Shown in pieces: positions 44,191-53,833 of a stretch of DNA of 64,000 bases. The position numbers and the translations under genes were made by a program. Where the stretch lies: assembly GCA_963676655.2 (NCBI GenBank), contig CAXXKX010000003.1, positions 4,402,001-4,466,000 on the forward strand. The letters run 5' to 3'. The DNA is from G963676655 sp963676655. Its GTDB lineage: Bacteria; Verrucomicrobiota; Lentisphaeria; Victivallales; Victivallaceae. The first letter of the stretch is position 1. Every line of letters begins with the position of its first letter. The notes under the pieces are model-generated. The model was not told where the DNA came from, searched no databases, and saw nothing but the letters and a program-made list of their open reading frames with translations.

Positions 44191-45225
44191 TTATTTTTTT
44201 AAATGCCGCTTGAAGAATTCATTCATTTCATTTTTTGCTTTTTTCAACGGCAGTTGAGTCGGGGTGAAACCATGACTGCCTCCCTGGATTTCATGTTTTG
44301 TCGATTCTATCCCGGCTTCCTGATATTTTTTATGAATTACCCGAGCCTGTTCAATTGGTACAATAGGATCGGCGGTCCCGTGATAAATCAATAGAGGCGG
44401 GTCATTTTTGTCCACATAGGTAATCGGACTGAACTGTACCGCTTTTGACTTCAAATATTTGCTCCCCATCATTTCCTTGACGCGAGGCTGCAAGACCATA
44501 TCCGATGGACCAAAGAAATCAACCACCGCCTGTACTGAAGATGACTGATTGAGATTTCCCCCGATATTCCCTTCCAGTTCTTTTACTCCGCCGCTGGTTC
44601 CAAGCATCAATACCAGATGCCCTCCGGCCGAACTGCCGCCAACCCCGATTTTATCGGCATTATAGCCATATTTTTCGGCATTGGCCCGGAGAAAACGGAT
44701 CGCGCCTTTGCATTCTTTGATGATCTGAGGGAGCCCCGGAACCCCCAGGAGCTGGTAATCGATACTGGCAACCGCATATCCCTCTTCAGCCAGAGCCAGA
44801 AAAGCCGGATTGACATTTCTCCTACTGCCTTTTGTCCAGCCACCGCCATGAATCCAAACCAGCAGAACCGGCTTTTTCTGGTCGTCAGGTTTTTTTTTCG
44901 GCATATAAATATCCAACAACATCTTTTTACCGTCAACCGTGGCATATTGAATATCTGCAAGCAAATTAGCGTTAACTCTGTTAAGCCGCATCATTGAACG
45001 GATTTTTGCAAGTTCGTCAGCAGTAAGAAATTTGTCTTTGTTCAGGTCAAGTTTGTCAAACATTGACTTGCGCCAGGGATATTCGTCACGCGAAATCTTT
45101 CCGTCCTTATCCTTGTCGAAACGGTCGAGCATTTTCTTGAAACGAGGATTATTCTCATTGTTTACACCATACACAACCTGTCCTAATGCCGCCAACAAAA
45201 TAACTGAAAAAATTCTTCCTGCCAT
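44191..45225 (-). CDS. Secreted alpha/beta hydrolase (esterase, BD-FAE/Aes type) with EF-hands
   Basis: 344 residues. A signal peptide (IFSVILLAALGQVVYG) is followed by two EF-hand loops, FDKDKDGKISRDEY and LDLNKDKFLTADEL, which bind calcium. The hydrolase domain has HGGGWTKGS as the oxyanion loop, the nucleophile in GGSSAGGHLVL near residue 197, Asp in HGTADPIVPI and the catalytic His in GGSHGF. The family includes feruloyl and acetyl esterases of plant-polysaccharide degraders. The EF-hand fusion is common in Planctomycetota and Lentisphaerota. The start has AAAGGAG upstream. Confidence 0.9.
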   Translation of the reverse strand: MAGRIFSVILLAALGQVVYGVNNENNPRFKKMLDRFDKDKDGKISRDEYPWRKSMFDKLDLNKDKFLTADELAKIRSMMRLNRVNANLLADIQYATVDGKKMLLDIYMPKKKPDDQKKPVLLVWIHGGGWTKGSRRNVNPAFLALAEEGYAVASIDYQLLGVPGLPQIIKECKGAIRFLRANAEKYGYNADKIGVGGSSAGGHLVLMLGTSGGVKELEGNIGGNLNQSSSVQAVVDFFGPSDMVLQPRVKEMMGSKYLKSKAVQFSPITYVDKNDPPLLIYHGTADPIVPIEQARVIHKKYQEAGIESTKHEIQGGSHGFTPTQLPLKKAKNEMNEFFKRHLKK

Positions 45226-45349
45226 TTCAAAACTCCTTTATTTTGGATAAAATACAATAATCCTTCATAAATAAATTTCAATATTATTCTTGAAAAATCA
45301 CCTTTTCCGGTTTATAATGAAATTCGACCAAAACGTCGGGAGAATACCT

Positions 45350-46204
45350 ATGGAAAATATTTTGGCTAATTTTGATCGTGAAACAACGACGCTGGAAGTG
45401 AAAATTGAAAATATTACGGATATTTCATCTCTTGCGGAGTTTTCAGAACTGAAACAGCTTAAACTGGAAAAATGCAACCAGTTGACTGATATTTCAGCCC
45501 TCGCGAAACTAGATAAACTAAAAACTCTGATCATTCTTGATTGCGCACAGTTAACCGACATATCCCCATTAGCAAACTTAAGTGGACTGACACAATTAAA
45601 AATGACTCAGTGCGAACAGTTGTCGAATATCTCTCCACTGGCACAACTTGTTCAAATTAAAAAACTTAAAATTGCCGATTGTCATGTATTGACTGACATT
45701 TCTGCGGTTGCCGCAATGTGCGAGCTGACAGTTCTTACTCTTACCGCAGCGAAGGATCTTACTGATCTTTCCCCCTTGGCAAAGTTATCAAAACTGGAAA
45801 AACTGGACCTTTCCTGTTGTTGTTCAATTACTGATATCTCTCCTCTATCTGAATTGAAGAATTTAAACAGGCTGAGTCTATGTCGCTGTGAAAGTCTGAC
45901 CGATGTTTCCCCTTTAGCAGAACTCAATAATCTCAAAGAGCTTGATCTGCTGTTTTGTACCAAGCTTGCCAATCTCAAACCGCTTGAATGCCTGACTCAT
46001 CTTGAATGTTTGAACATTGCTACAATGCTTTTCAATAAAAGTGCGAAAAAATTACAAAAAAGCCTGCAAAACTGCAATTTCAAGTTGAAATGGACTTCTG
46101 CTGAATTATACGGTCTGGGCCTGATCATTGCGGTCGCGTTGTTCCTTATCGCGTTCCTTTCTGTCGTATTACTCAAATTTTTTGGCGTTATCCACGGCTT
46201 TTGA
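45350..46204 (+). CDS. Leucine-rich-repeat protein with C-terminal membrane anchor
   Basis: 284 residues from ATG 45350, chosen because GGGAGA lies six bases upstream; upstream starts TTG 45290 and ATG 45317 are weaker. About nine repeats of 23 residues of the type LTDISPLAxLxxLxxLxLxxC form a solenoid (residues 20-215), with a Cys at the end of most repeats. The last 35 residues hold a single membrane helix (GLGLIIAVALFLIAFLSVVLL) and a short tail, and no signal peptide is visible. This suggests a cytoplasmic solenoid anchored by its C-terminus, or a protein inserted without a signal peptide. LRRs bind proteins; the partner is unknown. Confidence 0.82.
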   Translation: MENILANFDRETTTLEVKIENITDISSLAEFSELKQLKLEKCNQLTDISALAKLDKLKTLIILDCAQLTDISPLANLSGLTQLKMTQCEQLSNISPLAQLVQIKKLKIADCHVLTDISAVAAMCELTVLTLTAAKDLTDLSPLAKLSKLEKLDLSCCCSITDISPLSELKNLNRLSLCRCESLTDVSPLAELNNLKELDLLFCTKLANLKPLECLTHLECLNIATMLFNKSAKKLQKSLQNCNFKLKWTSAELYGLGLIIAVALFLIAFLSVVLLKFFGVIHGF

Positions 46205-46278
46205 TTTTTTGCGCTATTATAATATCAATTTTCTATTTATTCGGTATCAGGTAAGGCTTAAGACTGAATCTGTCGTTG

Positions 46279-48168
46279 TTACTTTCTGCTTTTTTTCTTT
46301 CTCGCTGCAAAACGTTTTTTGCGTTTGGCTTCCGCAAGCGCTTTTGCCCGGTATAAATAAACCATTTGCCGGGCAATATTTTCCAGTCGAAAAACATCGC
46401 CCTGGGCCGATTCGTCTTTTTCACGAATTCTGTTAAGAATTACAGTACGCTCCAACTGGAGTTCCTTTATGGAATCTGTGATATCGAGCGGCTTTTCCCG
46501 TACAGCGACAATTTGAACCAGGGGGGTGATTAACGGATGTTTTTTTCTTTTTTCCTGATCTACCCGTGATGCGGTTTTTGAGATAGGATAGAAGCGGTAT
46601 AAAGGCAGTTCATCTTCAAGTCGGGACTTTTCTTCCGTTTGCAGATAGCGTTGGTATTTAGCCATAAACCTGTTTACGGTATTTTGCGAGCCCAGAAAGA
46701 ATACCGCTTTACCTTGCTTCAGGTGTCCGGAAATAAGAGATATAATCGTGTCGTGGAAATCTTTTCTTGACACGTCAATTAATCTTTTCTTCAATAATTC
46801 CGCGCGTTGTTTCTGAAGTCCTGAAACACTGTTTTCCAAGGGCCGTTCAAGCTGTCTTTTTAAGTAATTTTGATCAGCAATGCTCAATGAATAAAGAATC
46901 CAGCGTTTTTCAAAATCCAAAAAATTTAGAGATGAATCATCGGTAAATACAACTGCGCCATCCGGAATATTTTTTATGGAAAAATCAACAATTTTTTTGC
47001 ATCTGTTCTGCTTCAGGTAGTAAGGTTCTGAATCCTCGAATGAAGCGCAGATCCCCCAGATTCCATGGATAATCGCAAGCAGCGCAATAATCATTAGCTG
47101 GCGGCGGTTGGACTGTTTTCTGGTTATGTGCCACAAGCCGCTGAGAGCAAGGATGTAGATTGGCACAAATACGGGGAGGATAAATCTCAGAAAGCTCGAG
47201 CTTCTGCTGGTTGGAGCCCAGTAATAGAACATGTAAAGAACAAGAAGCGGTAAAATCCAGGAAAGAAAAACCAGCGCCTTTTTTCGGCGGTGACTGAATA
47301 ACAGGACAAAGCCGACAACCGCCAGCCCCGTGACCAGCCCGGTGCCATCAGATATCAGGGCCGGAATGTAAAGGCGCAGATTGGTCCAGGCATAAGCCAG
47401 GGCAAAACCGCTTTGCTCGTTGGTCAATGAATAGCCGGTGGCAAACGGGCTGCCAAATGACGACCAGTGGAACCAGGCCAGGAACAGGTAAGGGAGCGCT
47501 ACTCCGCAGCCGAAAGCAAAAAGAATCCAAAGACGTTTTTTCCGTAGGTACAGCAGGCCGTAAAGGGTTGGAGGGATTAAAAGAATGATATTTGTGTACC
47601 GGATTCCCTCTGAGTAACCAAGCAGCAGCCCGGCAAGAGTCGCATATATAATCCCTGTTTTTAAATTCCGCCTTGAGACTGCGGCAAAAAAGCAGACCAG
47701 CCCCCAGATTAGAAATCCCATACTCGGCGCATGAGAAACTTTGCTCAAAGCAAAATGATTGAGTACCGGAGTGGTGGCCAGCAGGAATGCGCCGATAACG
47801 GCAAATTTTTCGGGCATGAAGAAGCGACACAGAAAAAACATGCCGCAAACCGCAATTACAGCCATGATTGGACATAAGTAGAATCCGGCCTGATCGCCGA
47901 ATCCTTGCATGACTCCTGCTGCCAGGGCCGGGTAAAGCGGGGGGTATTTGGGGTAAAATTCATTGCGGTCATTAACCACCCACATGCGACCGATAAATTG
48001 GAAATCATCAATCGGTTTTTGATGAAATTGACCTTGGGAAGCGATCATTTTAGCACAGGTGTGATAGCCATTGGAGTCGGTTCCGCCAATTACCGGAACG
48101 AAATAATAGTTGAGAAAAACAGTGTATACGACTAAAAGCGCTGCCAGCCAGATGTACTTGTATTTCAT
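46279..48168 (-). CDS. Membrane glycosyltransferase, GT-C/PMT (ArnT-like) type
   Basis: 629 residues. The first cytoplasmic-to-periplasmic loop has the GT-C Asp motif in GGTDSNGYH, followed by YPKYPPLYPAL and about ten membrane helices to residue 370. The last 260 residues are soluble, with coiled character (ELLKKRLIDVSRKDF; EKRKKHPLITP) and an extremely basic end (AKRKKRFAARKKKSRK). Such enzymes transfer sugars from polyprenyl phosphate to proteins or lipids at the outer face of the inner membrane. The promoter lies upstream at 48193-48220. No glycan cluster surrounds it. Confidence 0.83.
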   Translation of the reverse strand: MKYKYIWLAALLVVYTVFLNYYFVPVIGGTDSNGYHTCAKMIASQGQFHQKPIDDFQFIGRMWVVNDRNEFYPKYPPLYPALAAGVMQGFGDQAGFYLCPIMAVIAVCGMFFLCRFFMPEKFAVIGAFLLATTPVLNHFALSKVSHAPSMGFLIWGLVCFFAAVSRRNLKTGIIYATLAGLLLGYSEGIRYTNIILLIPPTLYGLLYLRKKRLWILFAFGCGVALPYLFLAWFHWSSFGSPFATGYSLTNEQSGFALAYAWTNLRLYIPALISDGTGLVTGLAVVGFVLLFSHRRKKALVFLSWILPLLVLYMFYYWAPTSRSSSFLRFILPVFVPIYILALSGLWHITRKQSNRRQLMIIALLAIIHGIWGICASFEDSEPYYLKQNRCKKIVDFSIKNIPDGAVVFTDDSSLNFLDFEKRWILYSLSIADQNYLKRQLERPLENSVSGLQKQRAELLKKRLIDVSRKDFHDTIISLISGHLKQGKAVFFLGSQNTVNRFMAKYQRYLQTEEKSRLEDELPLYRFYPISKTASRVDQEKRKKHPLITPLVQIVAVREKPLDITDSIKELQLERTVILNRIREKDESAQGDVFRLENIARQMVYLYRAKALAEAKRKKRFAARKKKSRK

Positions 48169-48192
48169 TAATTATCCTGTTAGTTTGCTGTA

Positions 48193-48220
48193 ACTTTATA
48201 TGGATACAACGTATTGTCAA
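48193..48220 (-). promoter_or_regulatory. Promoter of the membrane glycosyltransferase gene
   Basis: On the minus strand TTGACA (48220-48215) and TAAAGT (48198-48193) are separated by 16 bases, about 25 bases before the start codon. Confidence 0.5.
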
Positions 48221-48335
48221 AGAAAATATTGTGACATTGCGGGAAAAATATTTCAATGGTCAAGGTTATAATATTTACAGCTTTTTGCTATTGATCGAGA
48301 GCTTTTTTAGAAGTCATTATCTGTGATGGTTTTAT

Positions 48336-48359
48336 TTCAGCTTGAATAAGCAAGCTGAA
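48336..48359. terminator. Hairpin in the gap before the Ser/Thr kinase
   Basis: TTCAGCTTG (48336-48344) and CAAGCTGAA (48351-48359) form a perfect 9-bp stem with a 6-base loop. CTTTTTG follows on the plus strand. It sits in the 304-base divergent gap and could be a leader hairpin of the kinase transcript. Nothing else stands out in this gap. Confidence 0.4.
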
Positions 48360-48472
48360 TAGAACTTTTTGAGTCTTTTTTCTCCGCCTGCAGATTAGAT
48401 GTTTGATTTTGCTTGAAAACGGGTTATTTTACTAGTGTTAGTGTATTGCTTTTAATAATGAATTGATAATTT

Positions 48473-51400
48473 ATGCGTTATTACTGCTTAGCATGTGAAA
48501 AATTAATTGAGGTTGATTCTGACGACCCCAAAGCGTTGACGCAGTGTCCGGTATGCAAAGGTGAACTGGAAGACGGCGGTTTGGCTCCGGGAACTGAAAT
48601 CAACGGCTACGAAATAATAGAAGAACTCGGACGCGGCAGTTACGGGATAGTTTATTGTGCGAAACAACTTAATCTCGAGCGGGATGTCGCGTTGAAGATT
48701 TTGTCCCGTAACCATGAGGAAGAGGATTTTGTAATAAACTTTTTTCGGGAAGCCAGAGCTGCAGCCGGTCTTAGTCACCCCAATGTTGTTCAGGCGTATG
48801 ATGCCGGAATTACGGATGACGGGACTTGTTATTTCGCGATGGAATTGGTCGACGGGGAAACGGTCGACGACAAACTTGAAAATGAGGGCGCGCTCCGCGC
48901 CGATGAGGCATACAATATCGCTTTGAAGATTGCCGGCGCAATGGAATACGCCTGGGATCGCCGGAAGTTGACACATGGCGATATTAAACCTGAAAATATT
49001 ATCATCAGCCGTCGCGGCGAGCCGAAACTTGCGGACCTTGGTTTGGCTAAATCTGCTTTCGACGACGACGTCGGCCATATTGCCGCGACGCCTTTATATG
49101 CTCCGCCTGAAGTAATTAAAAGAACAGTGGACAGCGTAAATGTCCAAACAGACATCTATTCTTTTGGTGGTACGGTTTATCACATGTTTGCCGGAGTTCC
49201 TCCGTTCAATGAGGAAGACTCTGAAAAAGTGATGAAGATGCATCTTTATGATAAGCATGAACCGCTTTACAAAAGAGTTCCGGTCATTACCCGCTCATTG
49301 TCGGATTTTGTTGACCGGATGCTGGCCAAAGATCCGGCTGATCGACCCGAATCATGGAGTGAAATAGTCGCATTTCTGGAAGATTCGGCAGAAGACAGTT
49401 TTCGGGTAGTCGAGACAGAGACAACGGTTACGCCGCACAAATCGAGCCGTTTTGAACGCCTGGTTCCGATTGGTCTGATTACCATTTTAGTAGGAGTGAC
49501 CGGATGGTTTATATGGGATTATTTTTCAGGCGGCAAAGTTCGTGAATCCGGCAGTCAGAAGGCTCCGGAGGCGGGGATGACTGCAGATGCTCCGCAAAAA
49601 ATTCCCAACGAAACCAGGTGGTTGCGGCTCAAGTTGAATCTTGAAAAAATGAGCCCGGGGGAAGCATGTAAGAAAATCGATTCTTTCCGGCAGCGATATC
49701 AACTTCTTGCTCCTCCGGTGCAAGAGGATATTTCCAAAACAAGAGAAGGATATGCGAAAGCTGAAGCCGAAAGACTTGCAAAGATTGCCATGGAGCAAAA
49801 AGTTCACTCTGAGTATGAGCAGTTGCTTGAAGATATTGAATTTGCAAGCAAAAAAGAGGCTTCCAATAAAGAAAAGAGCGCAACCGTTAAGCGTGTCAAT
49901 GACTTTTTATCCAGACTTGAACAAAATGAAGATATGGCGGCGGCCCTGGGGCGTGGTAAATGGATGAATTTGTCGGCGAAAGTCAAGGTAATTCAGCAAA
50001 CGGTCAAAGAGCGGGTTCGCAAAAGAATTCAGTATGTCCAGCAGAAGCAGACAAAAGTTTGGGATGATTACAAAAAAGAACAAAACAGACGCGCTCTTGA
50101 AATCAGGAAAATGTTCAAAAATATCAGTGAGAAGAATCGCTGGTATCAGGCTTTGAACAGTTTCATTACTCTTCCGGCGGATAAACGTACACGTCAGGAA
50201 TTTGTAAAGAGTTTGAGCAAGATCTCAAAGGCAAAATTGACGCCGAAGCAAAGAGAATTTTATAATTTTGCGACAGCGCTTTACCCTGTAAATATTGATT
50301 TACTGCCAATTTTAGTTAAGTACCGGGATTCGTTTGTTGGTAAAGCATTGCCCTGGCCGGACCGGGATCATGGCGGTGGGGATTTCAAGGTAAAAAAGGT
50401 TGATAAAGATTTTATTTTTATGTATGGAAAAATTGCGGAAGGAGCGTTTTCAGGATTTAAGCTTTACTGGAATAAATTATCGGTCGCTCAACAATATTTG
50501 ATGCTGGGTAAATGGCTGCTTCCTGATGAAGCAAAATTGACGCGCGAGGACAAGATTTCGATTGCATTCTGGGTTCTTGAGAAGAATAATCAACGGACCT
50601 TTTATAATTTTGTCGGTCGTTATCTCAAGCCGGAAGACGCTTTGATGTGTCGGGAACTAATGCATGAGCTGCTTTCTTCGCGGCGAGAAAGCGCCGCCGC
50701 GGATGCGTTTATGAAGATCAATGCCAGTTGGGAAAAACACCAATATAACGTTACGGCAATGGAAATATTTGATTTCAGCAAGCATTACGGGATGACAAAC
50801 TGCCAGAAGAATGCAAACAAATTGATTGATAAACTTGAAAAATATCTGAGGCTTTGGTCTCCGGTTCCACGAGCCATTAGCGGGGCAAATGACTCAAGCC
50901 GTGCTCTTGACCGTTCTGATCTTGAAAAAATGTTGTCTGAAACAACCTATACCGCGAATCATTCTCTCAAGCTTCCGGTTATCAAGGAAGTTACAAGAGT
51001 GAGAATTCAGGATAATCTGACATCTGCTTTTACTCAGGTTGCCGCTAAATCAGGGCGCCGCAGAGGCGGAGTTATGCGTGGAGCATCAATGTCTCCGCTG
51101 AATGCGGCAATTATGGCGGTGAATATGCGGCGGCGCTATCTTCCTGCCGGCATGAAGGAATGTTATAATGTCGCTCTGCGATTTTATGTCGGAGACATGC
51201 AGACTGCCGCACAGGACAAAGGCTGGCTTGATAAATTTATGGCTAAATACCGGACTTTGCCTAATTTATCTCCCAAGGTATTGCTTGGTGCCGGTATGGC
51301 CGCCGATCTGTATCTGACAACGCGCGAGTCGCGGCAGATGGATTCAGTTTTTGAGAACGTAATTCGTTCTAATGTTGGCGGCAAAGATATTCGAAAAGCT

Positions 51401-52393
51401 TTTATGGAATATTCGTCACGTTTGAGCGCCGGGGAATTTGCTTTGCTGACCAGACAATATTCCAGGATACACAGGATATTGAATGTATCTGAGCAAGATG
51501 CGGTTAACCTGCCTAAAGAACTAAACCGAATCCGGTTCTGTCAGTTGATTGGAGCGGTTTCAGTTTTGAAATCATCCCACGACAGTCTCAAGAAAATAGA
51601 TATTTCGTTCCAAAAGTTGTACCAGAAACTGGACTCTGCGGAAAGTGCTAATTCAAAGGGAAAGACAAAGATAGTCAGGCGTTCTCCTTACGATTCTATG
51701 TGGATCAACTCCGTAATTGAATTGCTCGATGGTGATGCTACCGCGTTCGAGAAACTGCCCGATCTCAGTCAATGTCAGGACCCGCAGCTATCTGCGGTTC
51801 TCCTGACCAGCGTGGTGGCCTGTACCGAACCGGCGTCAGGGATGCTGCATAAAACAGTTAAGCTTTGTGAGGAAGTAATTGGAGATGAAGTTTCTGCTAC
51901 TGAGCTTTGGTATCGGCTGATGCTGCTTGAATTTGTCGGAGCGCAGTCCCCGAATGAACTTTATTCACTGCTTGAACGTCTTGATAATGATAAACGTGCG
52001 GTCGCTCAACCATATGTTTCACGTATGACCTTTGTGGCGTCCATTATCAGGTTGTTGACTGGCGAGACTGATTTAAAGACCGAAGCCATGGTATTCAAAA
52101 GTTTTCATTATCACTTGACGGCGGCTTTACCAGGAGAGCAGGATGCGGAACTATTGTTCAGCGGCAAGCTTACCGCCAAAGATCTGGACAAAAAAGCGTC
52201 CAGATATGGAGTCAAGTCGATCTATTGGCCGGCAATGCTTGGAACCGCAATCGCGATCAGGGCAAATCGGAAAGATGCCGATTCATATATCAAGGTTCTG
52301 GAAAAATATTCCGCAACATTGCTGCCCGAGGAACGCCTTTTGATGCAGAGAATGCCGTTGATCCTCAAAGCTGTCTGGAATATAAAAAAGTGA
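48473..52393 (+). CDS. Membrane Ser/Thr protein kinase with N-terminal zinc ribbon
   Basis: 1306 residues. The first 30 residues hold two Cys pairs, YYCLACE (Cys 5, 8) and QCPVCKG (Cys 25, 28), a zinc ribbon. The kinase domain (about 45-310) has LGRGSYG, the Lys in VALKIL, HGDIKPEN, ADLGLA and APPEVI. The usual HRD is HGD, so this is a non-RD kinase, and DFG is DLG. A membrane helix (LVPIGLITILVGVTGWFIW) lies at about 327-346. The outer 950 residues start with a long coiled coil (YAKAEAERLAKIAMEQKVHSEY) and continue as helices. Its stop TGA overlaps the GTG start of the next gene by four bases, so the two are coupled. Confidence 0.9.
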   Translation: MRYYCLACEKLIEVDSDDPKALTQCPVCKGELEDGGLAPGTEINGYEIIEELGRGSYGIVYCAKQLNLERDVALKILSRNHEEEDFVINFFREARAAAGLSHPNVVQAYDAGITDDGTCYFAMELVDGETVDDKLENEGALRADEAYNIALKIAGAMEYAWDRRKLTHGDIKPENIIISRRGEPKLADLGLAKSAFDDDVGHIAATPLYAPPEVIKRTVDSVNVQTDIYSFGGTVYHMFAGVPPFNEEDSEKVMKMHLYDKHEPLYKRVPVITRSLSDFVDRMLAKDPADRPESWSEIVAFLEDSAEDSFRVVETETTVTPHKSSRFERLVPIGLITILVGVTGWFIWDYFSGGKVRESGSQKAPEAGMTADAPQKIPNETRWLRLKLNLEKMSPGEACKKIDSFRQRYQLLAPPVQEDISKTREGYAKAEAERLAKIAMEQKVHSEYEQLLEDIEFASKKEASNKEKSATVKRVNDFLSRLEQNEDMAAALGRGKWMNLSAKVKVIQQTVKERVRKRIQYVQQKQTKVWDDYKKEQNRRALEIRKMFKNISEKNRWYQALNSFITLPADKRTRQEFVKSLSKISKAKLTPKQREFYNFATALYPVNIDLLPILVKYRDSFVGKALPWPDRDHGGGDFKVKKVDKDFIFMYGKIAEGAFSGFKLYWNKLSVAQQYLMLGKWLLPDEAKLTREDKISIAFWVLEKNNQRTFYNFVGRYLKPEDALMCRELMHELLSSRRESAAADAFMKINASWEKHQYNVTAMEIFDFSKHYGMTNCQKNANKLIDKLEKYLRLWSPVPRAISGANDSSRALDRSDLEKMLSETTYTANHSLKLPVIKEVTRVRIQDNLTSAFTQVAAKSGRRRGGVMRGASMSPLNAAIMAVNMRRRYLPAGMKECYNVALRFYVGDMQTAAQDKGWLDKFMAKYRTLPNLSPKVLLGAGMAADLYLTTRESRQMDSVFENVIRSNVGGKDIRKAFMEYSSRLSAGEFALLTRQYSRIHRILNVSEQDAVNLPKELNRIRFCQLIGAVSVLKSSHDSLKKIDISFQKLYQKLDSAESANSKGKTKIVRRSPYDSMWINSVIELLDGDATAFEKLPDLSQCQDPQLSAVLLTSVVACTEPASGMLHKTVKLCEEVIGDEVSATELWYRLMLLEFVGAQSPNELYSLLERLDNDKRAVAQPYVSRMTFVASIIRLLTGETDLKTEAMVFKSFHYHLTAALPGEQDAELLFSGKLTAKDLDKKASRYGVKSIYWPAMLGTAIAIRANRKDADSYIKVLEKYSATLLPEERLLMQRMPLILKAVWNIKK

Positions 52394-53832
52394 CGACACG
52401 TTATTCTATCCTGGCTTTGCAGCAACTGTCGCGACGGGTGTTTATTCCCGCATTCATTTTAGTTGCAATCCTTGTCTTACCGTTTTGTCTTAGCGCGAAG
52501 GAACCAGAATTACTGGCGACCATGAAGCTTGCGCCCCTGGCCACGATTGCGGATAAGACATCAATTTTCTCCTCAAAAATATCGGAAAATCTGACAGCGC
52601 TACCGCATATCGCGCTGATCGGCTTATCATTTTCAAAAGATTATCATTCCATCGATTTAAACAAGGAGATCAATGTCTATATTTATTCAGTCGATGGTCG
52701 TTCCGGGCGACGAATCGCCTGGTTGACTTATCTGAATAAAATTTCCGGCCTGGAAGAGGATATTCCGCAACGCATTAAATGGCTGCACGGAAAAAAAGCC
52801 TGGCTGCGCCCTTTCAGGAACGGGATGCTGGCCTCGGAAAACCGGGATTTTTTGAACAGTATCAAAACATTGCCTCCGTGCAACCCTCATAATAAATCAC
52901 TGGTTTCGATTAAATTTAATTCGGCGGAGTATCTGAAACATAATCGTCAGGATTTTGCCGCGCTATGTGAATCATATCTGAATGCGCAAGTTCAGCGGCG
53001 TATGACCAGGGATCTCGGTCCGGTTCTGACCGGTTTGATTATGCGGAGCGTCGATGATCTGGAACAGGTGATGGCTCAATCCAGCGAAACACTTGTGACA
53101 CTTGATATTGAAGGTGAATTTGTCCGTTTGGCGATAACCGCAAAACCGGTTTCAGGCTCAGAATTCGCGTCTTTTGTCACCGCGCAGCAAAAGATTACAG
53201 GTAATTCGCCGCCGCTGGTTACCGGCCATACTCTGGCCTTCAGGGGAAATGTTAACGTGACTCCCCGTTTGCGCAAGAGCATGTCGGGCTTATCCGAAGC
53301 AGCAACGATTCTGACTCCTTTCGCCGCCGGAACAACGGCTCCGGCCGGGTTATCGGATTTGCTCAGTAAGTCTGTAACCGGCAGATTTGCCTGGTATGCC
53401 GACAGAAAAGCCGCAATTCCCGATGTCGGAGTTAAATTTTACGACTCCCGGACAAGTGCGTATCCGTCCACGGCCAAGCTGCAAAAGACCACGGTAAAAG
53501 ATCTGTATCAGTTGCTTGATTATGCCGGGAAAAAGCGGCACTGCTCCGTTTACTTCAAGCCGGAAAACAATCGGGCAGAATTTGCGGCCGGGAATTTTTT
53601 GTCCCCGGTGCAGGCTGCAAGATTCTTGAAAACAACTTCGAAGCCGGATAAATGCCCGTCACCGGTTTACGGGGAACTCCGGGCTCCGAATGGAGTCACC
53701 GCCGTAACCTCAAGTTGTAACTTTAACCGGAAAAATTTGAATATAGAATTCAGACTTTTTCCGGCTTTTGTCAAATATTTTGTTCCCGCAAAAGATATGT
53801 CGGGAAAAATGCAGATCAAGCTGGGTAATTAA
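52390..53832 (+). CDS. Membrane-anchored or secreted protein of unknown function, coupled to the kinase
   Basis: 480 residues from GTG 52390, which overlaps the kinase stop (GTGA); the same frame is open to 52225 within the kinase gene but that extension is a shadow. A signal or anchor helix (RVFIPAFILVAILVLPFCLSA) near residues 15-35 is followed by a soluble, mostly mixed alpha/beta part with no recognised domain. Segments such as VTLDIEGEFVRLAITAKPV and YQLLDYAGKKRHCSVYFKPEN may be small beta domains. Coupling suggests a fixed ratio to the kinase; it could be a sensor, substrate or partner of it. The stop is one base from the end of the convergent esterase gene. Confidence 0.75.
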   Translation: MTTRYSILALQQLSRRVFIPAFILVAILVLPFCLSAKEPELLATMKLAPLATIADKTSIFSSKISENLTALPHIALIGLSFSKDYHSIDLNKEINVYIYSVDGRSGRRIAWLTYLNKISGLEEDIPQRIKWLHGKKAWLRPFRNGMLASENRDFLNSIKTLPPCNPHNKSLVSIKFNSAEYLKHNRQDFAALCESYLNAQVQRRMTRDLGPVLTGLIMRSVDDLEQVMAQSSETLVTLDIEGEFVRLAITAKPVSGSEFASFVTAQQKITGNSPPLVTGHTLAFRGNVNVTPRLRKSMSGLSEAATILTPFAAGTTAPAGLSDLLSKSVTGRFAWYADRKAAIPDVGVKFYDSRTSAYPSTAKLQKTTVKDLYQLLDYAGKKRHCSVYFKPENNRAEFAAGNFLSPVQAARFLKTTSKPDKCPSPVYGELRAPNGVTAVTSSCNFNRKNLNIEFRLFPAFVKYFVPAKDMSGKMQIKLGN

Positions 53833-53833
53833 C

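Noticed and set aside
48503..49078. A 191-codon frame antisense to the kinase domain
   Set aside because: It is a mirror of the kinase coding sequence, has no start site, and its protein resembles nothing.
52225..52389. An upstream extension of the kinase-partner protein inside the kinase gene
   Set aside because: The kinase frame is coding there. The GTG at 52390 overlapping the kinase stop, followed by a signal or anchor helix, is a far better start.
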